The notes: generated from the sequence alone by a model not told the origin. A stretch of DNA of 64,000 bases from Loripinus fragilis (GCA_964019695.1 OZ026516.1:103106368-103170367), one strand, 5' to 3'; shown: positions 43,800 through 55,730, numbered from the stretch's first letter. A program made the numbers and translations.

Positions 43800-45500
43800 A
43801 CGAGACACTGATAAGTGTAAAAAAGCAGCTGCTTAAGTATGCAATCTGGATATAGTCCATGATGAAGAAAATGTCTCAGTGATGTATGTGTGCACCGAAT
43901 ATTAGTCAGGGGCGATCGGGACTCCCGTGCAAATTTGATGCCGATTCATGGTGACCTATACCAAATCAAACTTTAGGGGATAACTAATGAAAATCACCTG
44001 GTCACCCATCTGGGTTTTACGTCTGGACGTCATTATGTCATCAAAATAGCTTATATTGTATCAGTGCATTTTAAACAGTATGTCCATTGTAGTATATGGG
44101 GAACAGGACTTTCTTGCATTTTGTGTGCCAATTTCAGTCGAAATGCACCAAATTTAATCATAGGGGGTAAATAATTAAAATTAACATGTCGCCCATTTTG
44201 TCTTCGCATCAGAACAAAAAGTTGACGTCATTGAAATGACGCCTAATATGTAAATACCACATATATTTGCATTTTGGCTTATCATGGCTGAATGCAAACT
44301 CTTTAAAATCGTAACATACAAAATATATTCAGATAGGGTGAAGTCAGTTCGAGGGATTGGATGTAAATGCCGTCACGATTTACAAATAAAAAGACAGAGG
44401 AGTGAATGAAAAACAAACAGTGTTTTTGATAATAAACGGAGTAAATATAATCTCTTATGCTTATATATATATATAGATGTACTACGACCTCTGACCATTG
44501 ACCTTTGGGTCTTCTATTTCAAACAATTGATGCAGAATACGTAAAATGAGCCAGTCCGGCTAGAACATCTGTGCATGTTAAAGCATCTATAGTAAATGTA
44601 AATAAATGCCTGAAACCCTTTTTTCTAGAACAACATATCAATATTGTAAATAGAGTCACTCTTCAAAACTTTTGGTTTATCTGTAGCTGCTTATCCTACA
44701 CCCAAATAAAAGATAGTAGTAATAATCATTTGCATACACTATCAACCAAACTCATTTTAGTCCGATTTTGACCACTGAAGGATCAAAAATTAGAAGCGTC
44801 TACTTAGTAGTTCATGATATGGAAATAAGGATAAACCCCTCTACAAGTTACCCATTGTACTCAATAGCACGGGCAATAGAAAACTGTTACAATCTGATTT
44901 ATCTTTCGCATGCTACTAGGTAGAATCGTCTTCAAAGGTCAAAATCGGTCAATAAGGCATTCTTGTTGATATGGCTAAAGAAATATCTGAATCCACATGA
45001 AAATAGTTGTTCAAAAGCCATAAGCATATTGATCACTGGCAATAGTTATGTACACGAGTCCTCTTCTGCTCTACAGCAACACAAATCAGTACAATATAAA
45101 TTATTTGCTCTGTACTTACATCGAGATGTTTCGCGTACAGACATGCTGCAACCACATTTTATCAGCTGCAGAGGGGTTTCCGGGGCAAGTGGCAACATGC
45201 TCGGATCCAGAAATTTTTGTCAGTTTTATTTAGTCTTCAGCTTATTTTACAGTTTAAAGAGGGGTTCCAATGGTTTTATTGCTTAGAAAACTATACTAAT
45301 ACTTTACAAAGGATCTAGAGGCGTCCCATTATTTTCGGGGGGGGGGGGGGACAATATTTAATGCAGTCCTGCCTCTAACCATAATTGTATAATTGTCAGG
45401 CATTGATTTTTCAGGATTAATGACAGGTGTGGTTTTCCAAATGATTCACTGATACTGCGCAGGTTTGACACCTTCGAGAAACACAAATCTTGGAAGTGGT
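43800..45500. other. No recognisable gene
   Basis: A short (TA)n run at 44461-44475 and a poly-G tract at about 45339-45351 are present. Frames of 60-107 codons show no domain. Confidence 0.4.
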
Positions 45501-45597
45501 AGTTCTTGCAATTCAGCTTTTTTTCTCCAAAACATCTAACACCTCAACGCAGTGAGTCGAACAATATCGGTGACTGGCTAATGCAAAGTAAGAAAGA

Positions 45598-45712
45598 CGG
45601 CAAAGATCAGGAATCGATACAATCAAGTACCACACCTGACCCAGGATACCAATTTGAAAGTAACAAACTCACAGTTAGACATCACAAACGAGAGCCAAGA
45701 GGCCAGGACAAT
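45598..45712 (+). repeat. Repeat module, copy 2
   Basis: GCAAAGATCAGGAATCGATA, CAATCAAGTACCACACCTGA, CCCAGGATACCAATTTGAAA matches the modules at 24272-24398 and 55733-55857 in inverse orientation. Here the frame is open through KDQESIQSSTTPDPGYQFES and on to KREPRGQ, part of an 89-codon frame (45506-45775). Confidence 0.75.
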
Positions 45713-46019
45713 TTACAAATATATTACTCTAGTGCATCCACCACAGTGCTTTCTAAGGGCACTGAGCCGAGGTGAAAGAACGCTTCGTGGATAGAGCCTC
45801 TAGCATAGCTAAATGCCTGCCAATATGATGTCTTGCTCTTTCCTGACATTAAACTAGTTATTACCAGCACAATCAGAGCCCTGGTTGTGGCATCATGGCA
45901 CAATGACATCTTTAATAAGTGTTCTGATCTTAGAAACTTGATGATATATGAGCAAGACTGTTTAAGAAAATGTAAAATAACAACACTCTGCAATTGTTTT
46001 TATATGTGTTTTATTTAAG

Positions 46020-47620
46020 CGGCGAAAACAAAATTTGCTCCTCTGCAAAACTGGGGGTAGGGTTGTGCATTAGCTCCTATAAGACAAAATATTAAAGATA
46101 GAAAAAACAAACTTTGGTTTTGTATTCGTCAATTGAGTATATGTTTGTTAAACATATAAATAAATCTAAAACGATTTGAAACCAACTCAGAGCAGTCGTT
46201 AAACTAAATAACGATAGCCAAAATTACCACTTTTAAATCATAATTAAGTTCATGTAACGCACATAATACAACATGTAGCCGTATTAATGTTAAACAGCTG
46301 TCATATGTAGTGAAGACATCCAGTAATTTGCAGGCTATTAGAATGTTCATTGATTAACTAGTTTTAATGTTTTCTTTCTGTACCTCAAACTTTCAATTTG
46401 ATAAAATAACATATGTAACAAGCTGATACATGCTAACACCCATGCTTACAATGTGCAAACATCTCCTATTCTACGCAAATTGAATTGGTACATACGATAA
46501 AATATGTTTAAAAGGGTTTGGGATGGAGCAGGTCATTACTCAGCTTGCAGTCATAATCTTGTTTGATGATTATTCTGGTTTTTATGATATGAGGAGGACA
46601 ATTATTTTAGCAGAAAAGCAGAAATAATAATCGATATTGTACATGTATATGACTTGGATAAGAATTGGTTTTAGAATATTTACATTAGAAAGGGACATTT
46701 ACTAAATTGTACTGTTTAAATGCGAAAAGATTATTTCCTATGTTCCTCTAGGACGTATCTTTATTTTAGAATTATTCATATTAAGAATATTCATAACATC
46801 TGTAACAAAGGTGCAGGGGCTTAATAATCATCCATACCTAAGATTTAGGCACCAGAGGCTAGAGATTTAAGCTAGGAAAACATGGGAAATATATTCATTT
46901 TTTCCTGAAATATTATTTCTTACATCAAGTCAATGTCCTTGCTCATTAAATTTGTCATGTAACATATGTTACAGCCTTTAACAAGTGCTTCAATCTTGTT
47001 TTTTAACCTGCAAAATCCATAATTCTTTATAATATGAGCAAGACAATCCCAAAAATGCAAGATATCCACAGCAGCAAATGTTTTCTTATATTTTTACTTA
47101 AATGGTGCCTACCAATTCGGCTCCTTAAAATTGGGTGTAGCCTTTGGGTTGTTTCTATAATTGCTCGTATAAGACACCTTTTTTAAAGTATAAAAGCAAA
47201 CTTTGGATATTCTCTAACCCAAATGAGTTTGTTAGTATAAAATAATCAAAACATTTTGGAAAATGCACATATCAGTTAAAAAGTAAATGATATTGGTCAC
47301 AATTTTCATGTTTAAAGGATAATCTAATTAAAGTAACGCACATAACACGACAGGAAGCTGTAATTTGCTCTAGCGAAGTAGTCAATATGCAGACCATATG
47401 AGTAATTTAAATAATTAGCCTTCTTTCTGTAGCTCAAACTTTTAATTTTCTTTTTTTTCTAAATTCAATATTGTAACATATGTAACAGGCTGTCAGAGAC
47501 TAACGCCCTGGTGAACATAGTGCAAACATCTATTAAAAGACGCAGCTTGAAATCCTCTTTTAGATAGGATAAGTTTGCGAAATTCCCGAGGGGGAGCAAT
47601 AACATTCTCAGCCATCAGTC
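46020..47620 (+). repeat. Old direct duplication, about 0.5-kb units
   Basis: Blocks at about 46040-46590 and 47095-47620 keep the same order of short matches: GGTTGT..ATT..CTC..TATAAGACA, CAAACTTTGG, GTAACGCACATAA, TTTCTTTCTGTA(C/G)CTCAAACTTT, AACATATGTAACA(A/G)GCTG, GTGCAAACATCT, and GGAGCA..TCATTCTCAGC-like ends. The sequence between matches has drifted heavily. Neither copy codes for a recognisable protein. Confidence 0.75.
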
Positions 47621-47624
47621 TAAA

Positions 47625-48985
47625 GGTGGCCCGATAAGCTGGGTATTTATAGGAAATCTATGGTATTTTGCATGCAAATTATAGTTATCGAGAAATAACT
47701 CATTGTTAAAGTCAGGTAAAGCATTGATGTAACCATCATATGACAAAAATAATTGATATTATGTTAAAAAAAGCGTTCGTGGTGGATAAATATGACCATA
47801 CCAACACAAACCATAGCTTTTATTAACGAGCAGTTTCTCATTATGGTCGCCATATTTATGACGTTATAACTAGTCTCAGACGCGGATTTGAGATGAGTGA
47901 CCGCCTTTAAATCAAAGGTTAGACTCCATTAAAAGTTTTGATATAGGTCATCATTTTCCGTAGCCTTTCTTCGTGTCAAACGTGATCGGTAAAGCAACAA
48001 GATAAAATACAAAAGTTTTCAAATGCAACGTCTATAACTATCGGTGTACAATTGGATAAAATATTGGCTATTCCAGTTATCAAAGTAAAAAAGAATGTGT
48101 AAATTCATCCATCTCACACACTTACATAATAGCTACAAGGTACCTTTTGAATGTAAAGGCTCAGTCTGTTCTGTCAGAAAAAAAAATATCAACACTTTCT
48201 TTTATACATCGTCATAACGTTTTAGATGAGTGAGTTCCCTCTATTTCAATAATTTAAGATTATCATTGACTCACTTTGAAGTCAGCTTGACTGAGTAAGG
48301 CTGCATTGTTATAACAACTAATAAATTACTTATCGATTACAGTTTAAGTGGTGTTAGACTAATGGAAATTTGGGAATTGTTTAATAATTAGATAATTTAG
48401 GTAACCTAAAGTATGTAAAATTAACCTTTATATACTCAAACAAAAAAAGAAACGTCCGATTTTTATGGTACTGTATCTTTCGATCCAGTTAAGATGTCGC
48501 AGCAAAAAATAAATCAAAATGTTGATCAAGCGTTCGATACACAAAAAATCGTAATTATTTAATTTTATCTTCTGATCTGGAAGAGTTATTTAACTTATAA
48601 TGAAAACAGCTCATTCCACTATCATCAGCAAGTTGATCACCAAAACGTGGCACATTTTACGTTAAATGGCAACTAGGAAGGTCAAATGATGAAAAAACAT
48701 CTAAAAATCCCAGATGTGCGTATCAAACGAGCGAAATTGCAATTCAAAACCGTTAATTTACGAAATTAACTGAAATTACCTCCCTTTGAATTAAACAAAT
48801 AACAATCTAGAACCTTGGATTCTCCTTAATGTAACATCATTTTAACACCGTTTTTGTTTTAATTTGTTCGACCTGTGTATGAAAACGATTGCACAAAAGG
48901 TAAAAATAAAAACTATGGCTGATGTCGGCCATCACGTGTTCAGGTAATCTGTGTTTTATACCCCACCCCTAACTGAAAGAACACA
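47625..48985. other. No recognisable gene
   Basis: TATACTCAAACAAAAAAAGA at about 48434 resembles the end of a Tc1-type element, but no matching right end was found. Nothing else is supportable. Confidence 0.35.
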
Positions 48986-48999
48986 AGTTAATTTCAAGT

Positions 49000-49314
49000 T
49001 TGTTTGTTTGGTGCTTAACGACGCATCAACCCTTGTGGGCCATTAGCGTCAAGCCATATTAAACTAAACATGATGTGAATGGAAATAGTAAAAATTTGTA
49101 TGATAAAATAAAAGAAATGATGATGATGAGTTTGTATAATGAAAATAAGTTAGAATATGGTTGTTGACAGAAGAGACTACGCACAATATCTGACAGTTTC
49201 AAAGAGCTATTCAGATAACTGTACATGTTCTCTTACTGAACAAAGTATAACTTTAACTAGTCTGTATTATGGTCGGATACAAATGTAAAACAAAACATGA
49301 TTTTAAAATACTTA
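49000..49314 (-). other. LINE 3' UTR and tail
   Basis: The minus strand ends ATACGGCTT-like AATATGGCTTGACGCTAATG, CCCACAAGGGTTGATGCGTC, GTTAAGCACCAAACAAACAA AC-type tail. The 40-60 bases before the tail are the most conserved part among the five family members in this window and resemble SINE tails, which suggests that the reverse transcriptase recognises them. Confidence 0.85.
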
Positions 49315-52300
49315 TTAGATTTTGTTAAAAAGATTTATTTGTCTTAAAAAAGTCATAATACTATCAATATGTATATCTTGAAATAACTGTTTCATGTTAT
49401 CAACATGGAAACAATTATTTCTTACTTGTGCAAAATCGCCACAATCCAAAAGAAAGTGACGTACAGCGAATGGTGCATCGCAACCAACACAGTGTGGTTG
49501 CTCTTCACCTAGTAGTAAGTATGAATGTGTGACTCTTGTATGACCTAAACGGAGTCGAGCCAAAACGACTTCTTCCTTTCTAATGTTTCGAACAACTGAT
49601 TGTTGTTCACCAATAGTTGGTTTTATGTCAAGAAGTTTATTTCCAATGCTGTTGTTCCATGAAGTTTGCCATTCTTCCAAGATATACTTATTGATAGATG
49701 GCTTAAAATTAGAAAATGGAATCTTAAAAGAAGTTGGTTCTAATGAAAGCGATGTTTTTGCTTGCTTATCAACCATCTCATTCCCTTGGATACCTATATG
49801 ACTATGAATCCAACAGAGGACAATTTCTTTATAAGTTAAAAGCTCATGACATTTTTCTAAAAGTTTCTGAATCTGTGGATTCTTTGAACTGGTATGGTTC
49901 ATTGCTTTCAATACAGAAAGCGAGTCAGAAAATATAATAAATTTATTGTTAGCATCACAAGTGCTAATGAAATCTAAAGCTAGATCAACTGCTTTGGCTT
50001 CAGCAGTGAAAATTGATGAGTCGTCAGGTATACGTTGCATATTACTATGGTTGTCTGATATAACAGCACAACCAACCTTTGAGTCTTCTTTTGACCCATC
50101 AGTATAAATTTGTTGGTAATTCTTATAACGACTTTGCATTTTTCTGAAATCATCTTTTAATTTGCGTGGATTTGATTCAGATTTTTTCCCGGAATGTAAA
50201 TCAAAAAGTATTTCAGGTGGTTTCATACACCAAGCTGGAATATTTGGTGTAAAATATTTTTCAATATTTTGTGATTTGATATTGGTAGATTCTAAGAGTG
50301 GTGAAATTCTGATGCCAAATGATTTAATAGCTTTAGGTTTTCGTTCATATAAATTAACATAGTTTGGTGGGAATGTAACTTCATGAGCAGGATTTGATGG
50401 GTTAGCAGCAAGTCTTATAGCATATTGCAAAGAGAGTTTCTCTCTTCGTGAGTATAGTGATGGTTCATCTGCTTCTACATAGAGACTAGCTACAGGAGAA
50501 GTTCTAAAAGCCCCTAAAGCTAATCTTAGTCCTTGGTTATGTATAGGATCAAGCATTTGAAGATATGATTTTCGTGCAGAACCATATATAATACAGCCAT
50601 AGTCTAATTTTGACCGGACTAGAGACCAATACAGCTTGAGAAGTGTAGTTCGGTCTGCACCCCAAGAAGTATGGGAAAGCACTTTTAAAAGATTCAATGC
50701 TTTAAAACATTTAGCTATGAGATATTTAATATGGGGTATAAAACTGATTTTTCTATCAAATAAAATGCCAAGGAATTTAGATTCCTCAACAACTGGAATA
50801 GGTGATCCATATAAATGTAAAACTGGATCATCATGTTGCTTGCGCAACTGACAGAAATGTACACACTGTGTTTTTGATTTGGAAAACTTAAAACCATTGC
50901 TTGTTGCCCAATTTTCAATCTTATTTAAATTTTTTTGCAGTTGGCGTTCAATCGTCGCCATGCTTTTTGAGCGATAACAGATACAGAAGTCATCAACATA
51001 TAATGAGCAATCGGTAAGATTACCTAAACATTTCACAATATCATTAATTTTTATGCTAAAAAGTGTTGTTGATAGAACACCTCCTTGAGGTACACCTTGC
51101 TCCTGGTCATAATAGTCAGACATAGAGGAGCCAACTCGGACTTGCATGGTGCGGTCTGCAAGGAAGTTTTCAATGAATGTAGGAAGTCTACCTCTTAATC
51201 CTAATTTGTGAATATCTTTTAAAATGCCATATCTCCATGTGGTATCATAAGCTTTTTCCAAATCAAAAAACACAGCAACTACATGTTCCTTTTTAATAAA
51301 GGCATCACGTATGAAGGTTTCCAATCTAACTAAATTATCAGTTGTACTGCGGTCAGATCTGAAACCAGACTGGAACCGCGATATATGATTATTGGATTCT
51401 AAAAACGTTTGATAACCAGTAGAGCCGATTCTAAGTCTTTTATTTATCATTCTTTCAAGTGTTTTACATAGACAACTTGTTAAAGCTATAGGTCTATAAT
51501 TATTAGGTTCCGCAGGATCTTTCCCAGGTTTGGGAAGTGGGATTATGGTTGCTAAGGTCCAATCTTCTGGAAATTTACCAGTAGTCCAAATGTAATTAAA
51601 TATATTCAAAAGAGTTTCAAGAGAAGTATCTGGGAGATGTTTAAGCATTTGATAGTGGATCTCATCAGGACCCGTGGCTGAGTCATGTGATAGTTGAATA
51701 GCTTCAACTAATTCATCTAAATTAAAATCTTTGTTGTAAATTTCATTATTTTGTGATTTAAAATTCAATTTAACTTTCTCTTGTTCGGTTTTAATCTTTC
51801 TGAAGGATTCAGAGTACTTGAATGATGATGAATTGTGACAAAAAGTTTCTTCTAAAGTGTCAGCAATGTCTGTTTTTGAAGTTGCTTTGCTGTCAGTACC
51901 CACCATGTTTAGATGTGTGTAACTGGGGGATTTGTTTTTTCCAGAGATTTTTCTTATCATATCCCAAACCTTTTTAATTGGTGTTTTATGATTTATTTTC
52001 GAAACATAAGATCTCCATGATTTACGCTTTGAAAGTTTAAATGTTCTACGGGCTTTAGCTCTAAATACTTTGATGTCATTGAAATTGTTGGTATTTGGAG
52101 ATCTTTTGAATTTAGATAGAGCTTGCTTGCGCTGTTTAATTGCTTCTTTACAGTCGTCATTGTACCATGGATTACTTTTAGTTGGATTTGTCGAAGTTTG
52201 AGGAATACATTCTTTAGATATTTCGATAAGAGAAGAGGTAAAATCAGCTATAGGATCAGAAGATTCTTTGAAGTTTTCTGGCACCAATTTACCAGTGCAC

Positions 52301-53085
52301 AGAGTATTAGATAGATCCCAGTTGGCTCTATTTAATTTCCACTTTGGATTGTGATCCTCAGTTGAATAAGTGTTCTGTTCAATGATGATAGGAAAGTGAT
52401 CACTATTGTGTTGGTCTTCACATACAGACCAATTATAGTCAAGAAACAGTGATGGATGACAGAAGGAAAGATCAATAGATGTAAAAGACTTTGTACTTGG
52501 AGAATGATAAGTGTAAGACTTATCATTCATAATACATATGTCATTCTTTGTAATGAAATTTTCGATAAGTTCGCCTCTGGAATCATTATTTTGACCACCC
52601 CAGAGGATATTGTGACCATTGAAGTCACCTAATAAGATATACGGAGAAGGAAGTTGTTGCAGTAAATTGTCCAAGTGTTGGGAGTTGAAAGAAAAGGATG
52701 GAGGAATATATACAGAACATATGGTTATTTCTCTGTCAAGAGTGACAGAAATAGCAGTTGCTTGTAGTTCTGTTTTTAAATCAATCTTTCTTTGTGGGAT
52801 AGATGATTTTACAAATATTGAGGCACCACCAGAGGGCCTCAAACAATCAGTATGAACATAGTTGTATACATTAAAACCTTTTAATGATATGTTATCATCT
52901 GGTTTAAGAAATGTCTCTTGAAAACAAAATACAGACAGATTATATTCAGAAATCAATAATGATACTTCATTAAAATTAGGTTTCAAACCTCGACAATTCC
53001 ATTGTATAATTTTATGTTTAAAATCCATACTTGAAAATAATATTAAAATGGGTAAAAAAATAATGGTCAGATTGAAACCCTCCAT
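49315..53085 (-). CDS. LINE ORF2: endonuclease-reverse transcriptase-RNase H
   Basis: The protein (1256 residues, uninterrupted) nicks target DNA, reverse-transcribes the element RNA onto it and can degrade RNA in hybrids. APE endonuclease residues: N30 (WNCRG), E57 (FQET), D154/N156 (GDFNGH), D205 (SIDLS), D229-H230 (SDH). Reverse transcriptase: SGFRSDRSTTDNLVRLE at about 573, catalytic D608 (FFDLEKAYD), GVPQGGVLSTTLFS at about 664, Y696-VDD. RNase H: D996 (YTDGS), E1029 (TAEAKA), D1054 (FSDS), D1106 (NEMVDKQAK), a full acidic set. A C-terminal CX2CX7HX4C motif (C1199-C1215) follows. The first ATG lies 3 bases after the ORF1 stop (TAA ATA ATG); a second ATG at residue 20 is also plausible. 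All catalytic residues are present, so the protein could be active. Confidence 0.95.
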   Translation of the reverse strand: MEGFNLTIIFLPILILFSSMDFKHKIIQWNCRGLKPNFNEVSLLISEYNLSVFCFQETFLKPDDNISLKGFNVYNYVHTDCLRPSGGASIFVKSSIPQRKIDLKTELQATAISVTLDREITICSVYIPPSFSFNSQHLDNLLQQLPSPYILLGDFNGHNILWGGQNNDSRGELIENFITKNDICIMNDKSYTYHSPSTKSFTSIDLSFCHPSLFLDYNWSVCEDQHNSDHFPIIIEQNTYSTEDHNPKWKLNRANWDLSNTLCTGKLVPENFKESSDPIADFTSSLIEISKECIPQTSTNPTKSNPWYNDDCKEAIKQRKQALSKFKRSPNTNNFNDIKVFRAKARRTFKLSKRKSWRSYVSKINHKTPIKKVWDMIRKISGKNKSPSYTHLNMVGTDSKATSKTDIADTLEETFCHNSSSFKYSESFRKIKTEQEKVKLNFKSQNNEIYNKDFNLDELVEAIQLSHDSATGPDEIHYQMLKHLPDTSLETLLNIFNYIWTTGKFPEDWTLATIIPLPKPGKDPAEPNNYRPIALTSCLCKTLERMINKRLRIGSTGYQTFLESNNHISRFQSGFRSDRSTTDNLVRLETFIRDAFIKKEHVVAVFFDLEKAYDTTWRYGILKDIHKLGLRGRLPTFIENFLADRTMQVRVGSSMSDYYDQEQGVPQGGVLSTTLFSIKINDIVKCLGNLTDCSLYVDDFCICYRSKSMATIERQLQKNLNKIENWATSNGFKFSKSKTQCVHFCQLRKQHDDPVLHLYGSPIPVVEESKFLGILFDRKISFIPHIKYLIAKCFKALNLLKVLSHTSWGADRTTLLKLYWSLVRSKLDYGCIIYGSARKSYLQMLDPIHNQGLRLALGAFRTSPVASLYVEADEPSLYSRREKLSLQYAIRLAANPSNPAHEVTFPPNYVNLYERKPKAIKSFGIRISPLLESTNIKSQNIEKYFTPNIPAWCMKPPEILFDLHSGKKSESNPRKLKDDFRKMQSRYKNYQQIYTDGSKEDSKVGCAVISDNHSNMQRIPDDSSIFTAEAKAVDLALDFISTCDANNKFIIFSDSLSVLKAMNHTSSKNPQIQKLLEKCHELLTYKEIVLCWIHSHIGIQGNEMVDKQAKTSLSLEPTSFKIPFSNFKPSINKYILEEWQTSWNNSIGNKLLDIKPTIGEQQSVVRNIRKEEVVLARLRLGHTRVTHSYLLLGEEQPHCVGCDAPFAVRHFLLDCGDFAQVRNNCFHVDNMKQLFQDIHIDSIMTFLRQINLFNKI

Positions 53086-53088
53086 TAT

Positions 53089-54429
53089 TTAAGCTAATGG
53101 TAATCGTGACAGTGTGCCTTTAGGGAGGTGATCAGTGGAAGATGGCTCTGTGAAAACCACAGACTCATCGTCCATGACCTCCTCGCCATCTTTTTCAGCA
53201 AACACAGAATATGGATTCTTTTCAGCTTGTTTTGCTTTTTCCATTTGTTCTTTTTCTTTCTGTGCTTGTTCTTTTTGCCATTGCTGTTTTTTTTTCTTCT
53301 TTTTGTTGTTTTTTAAGTTTGTCTTTCTCTTCTTTTTTCTTCTTCTCATCTTTCTTTATCATTTCTAAGGTCGCCCCCTTAAGGGCTGGCCCAGAATGAG
53401 AGGAGTTACTTTTTCCTGGTTTAGGAGATGTGTTACGTTTTTCCTTTGTACCTTGTGTTTTCTCTGTTGTCTGTTTTAAGTTTTCGTCAAAGCTGTCGTC
53501 CGTCTGTGTGGTTTTGTTTTCAGTTTGTGTAGATTTGTTGCAAGTGCCTGGTTTAACAGCACTTGCATAAGTTTGACCTGTGTAAAATTGCTCGTATTGA
53601 GAGCATCAGGAAATGATAAGTTGTTTTCACATTTGATTTTGAGAATTTTCGTCTCTTTCTCCCATTGTGGGCATTGCTTCGAGTTTGCAGGGTGATCACC
53701 TGAGCAGTTGACACATTTGGATGGTTTGTTACACACGCCAGTTGGTCCACAATGTTCAGGCTCACCGCAGTTGCAGCATACAGGGTGTCTACCACATTTA
53801 TTTTCGTGGTGACCAAACACTTGACAACTGTAACATCTAAGTGGGTTTGGTATATAGACATCTACTTTCACTTGCATAAAGCCTATTTTAACAACTGTAG
53901 GTAAGGTAGGTGAATTAAATGTAAGAACATATGTGTTGGTTAATTTTGTTTCACCATCACGACGTACAGTGATTCTACGTACATCCGTAACTCCCTGTTC
54001 AACCATGCCTTCCTTGATATCATCGCTTGTCACTCTGTTCAAGGCTGGACAGCGAATAATACCTTTGGATGTGTTCAAGGATGAATGGGGTGTTACGGAG
54101 CACTTAAGACCACAAAATGTCTTCATCTGTAGTAGATTTTTTTCGTGTGCTTCTTTAGCACATTGAATTAAAAGATCACCAGACCTTAGGTTCTTTATGC
54201 TCTTTGGTTCTCCTGCAATGCTCATTATGGTTTTATGTACAACAAACGGAGAAAGAGAAGAAATAGTCTCTCCTTCTTTTTCTGAATGGATTATTAAAAA
54301 TCTGGGTACATAAGGTTTTTTGGTTGAGGTTGACAGACTTGATTTAATTGGTTGAGAAGCTGGGTACGAGTTTTCAGAGTCAGTATCTGAATTTGCTATG
54401 TTACGTTTTTTTGCTTTTTGTTAAGCCAT
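53089..54429 (-). pseudogene. LINE ORF1: zinc-knuckle RNA-binding protein, damaged
   Basis: ORF1 proteins of this group bind the element RNA. From ATG at 54429 the third codon is a stop (TAA at 54423-54421). The frame is then open to 53476 and includes VPRFLIIHSEKEGETISS, FVVHKTIMSIAGEPKSIKNL and GDLLIQCAKEA. Three Cys/His knuckles follow: CYSCQVFGHHENKC, CCNCGEPEHCGPTGVC and CVNCSGDHPANSKQC. Near 53600 the likely original frame switches (GQTYASAVKPG), and in the lysine-rich A-run near 53290-53350 it switches again to end with VFAEKDGEEVMDDESVVF and a TAA at 53089. So there is one early stop and two frameshifts. An internal ATG at 54225 could still give a shorter protein with all three knuckles. 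Confidence 0.85.
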
Positions 54430-54992
54430 GTAGTTTAGTTGTTTGATTCATCCTCCATGCTCCCCACCCACCGTGGAGCCCAACAAGGGAGCACTTTAAT
54501 GGAGTGGATTTCTGATCTCCAGTGCTAGAGATACATAGAAGGTATACTTGCACAAATAGAATCTGCACAATTGACCCGTTAAGCCACTGCCTTCCAGGAT
54601 TATTTTATAAAAGAAAGAAAGTTTAAGATAATGGACACATGGTTGGCATCAGAACGATACTATAGAACGAAGATATAAGAAATATTTTTTTTACATTTTC
54701 AGAATCCTGGGGCTCAGCATGACAAAGCCGATTAGAAACACCGGGCCATGTTTCCACCTCAGCCTACCCCGTCAAAGAGAGGTGTTGAGTCATACAGAAT
54801 TTATAAACGTCCATATTCTGCATGCTCTCAGTCTTCCAGGCCATCCCCTTCGAGTTACGAGAAAGCCACCCACAGCAGACTGGTGGCTCCTACTCTTAGC
54901 ACTCCCAGAGGAGACAAGTATTACAATCAATATCGTCCCCTGTGTGAAGTGTGCCCCAGAGACCGCGACAAGGTGGTAGGGACTCTCCAGGG
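54430..54992 (-). promoter_or_regulatory. LINE 5' UTR, probable internal promoter region
   Basis: The 563 bases between the target-site duplication and ORF1 are richer in G+C than the surroundings, notably 54720-54992. LINEs of this type carry an internal pol II promoter in the 5' UTR, so promoter function is inferred from position only. The opposite strand has a TTTTTTTACATTTTCAG acceptor-like site (54686-54702) and a 90-codon frame (54748-55020) that runs across the insertion boundary; see rejected items. Confidence 0.55.
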
Positions 54993-55009
54993 AGTTAATT
55001 TCAAGTATC

Positions 55010-55730
55010 AATTGTTTTGATGATGATTAGACTTATTTAATGTTAAAATGCTTGTGATGGCGAAAAAAATTCAAATTTGACCCATTCTGTTGATTTTCAA
55101 AATGTTGGACCAAAATAAATTTTCTGTATTTCTTAACACACCCTCTTGATCGATGTTTTGTGACGTCAGAGTATGTTACAATGGCGGTAAAACAACGCAT
55201 ACAGCTAACATGCATATCATCTTGCAAGAGAGTTTGCTCAGTGATGTTTAAATGTGCTTGAACGGTTCGTAATTATGAGGGACTGCAGCTATTGATGTTG
55301 CGACTTTTGATTTTAAGGGTACTCTTGTTCTCTGAGTTGTCAGCGGCTCTACTGGTTATCAAATGGATTTCGTTTAGGTGCATAACGTTTCTAAATGATA
55401 ACAGTTTGTAATGGAAAAAATTGAATGAAATGCATTCATACATTTAGAACTGGCAGACATAAACGTCCAGCGGACATAACTTTATTGTTTCAGTATATAT
55501 ATTGGAAGCTGTTCCGGTTTTTCATGCAAACCAAATATCTGTCTTGATCCACATCTGAATTAAGGGTGAGGTTGGCACCGTGAAACGGTTTAGGCCCTCC
55601 AGTAAAATATTGTACTGACGGTTTCAAGGCGGGACTTCTTTTGTGGATCTTTTATATTTTTTTCTGTCTTGTGTTTGCTATGCCTTTGTGATCGTCGGTT
55701 TATATGTGCATTGTGGTCACCTGCTGGGAA
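55010..55730. other. No recognisable gene
   Basis: A+T-rich flank of the LINE. Short frames show no domain. Confidence 0.4.

Larger units (their letters stand above)
49000..54992 (-). mobile_element. Near full-length LINE, I/Nimb type
   Basis: AGTTAATTTCAAGT is present at 48986-48999 and again at 54993-55006, a 14-bp target-site duplication that defines a 5.99-kb minus-strand insertion. The order on the minus strand is: G+C-rich 5' UTR (54992-54430), ORF1 (54429-53089), a gap of three bases, ORF2 (53085-49315), 3' UTR with an (AAAC)n-type tail (49314-49000). ORF1 with zinc knuckles plus ORF2 with an APE endonuclease, reverse transcriptase and RNase H is the layout of the I group (I, Nimb), as in Nimbus of the snail Biomphalaria. 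Four shorter relatives lie in this window. ORF2 is intact and ORF1 damaged, so the copy is young but probably not self-sufficient. Confidence 0.9.

Noticed and set aside
48434..48960. TATACTCAAACAAAAAAAGA as left end of a Tc1 element
   Set aside because: No matching inverted right end was found within the following kilobases, and no transposase remains.
53089..53368. + strand frames rich in F, C and S opposite the LINE ORF1 C-terminus
   Set aside because: They are antisense to the lysine-rich A-run of ORF1.
54748..55020. A 90-codon + strand frame preceded by an acceptor-like TTTTACATTTTCAG, looking like a host terminal exon
   Set aside because: It crosses the 5' boundary of the LINE as defined by the exact 14-bp target duplication (54993-55006), so its last nine codons lie in different DNA. 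It is best read as antisense of the LINE 5' UTR. If the duplication were coincidental it would deserve another look.
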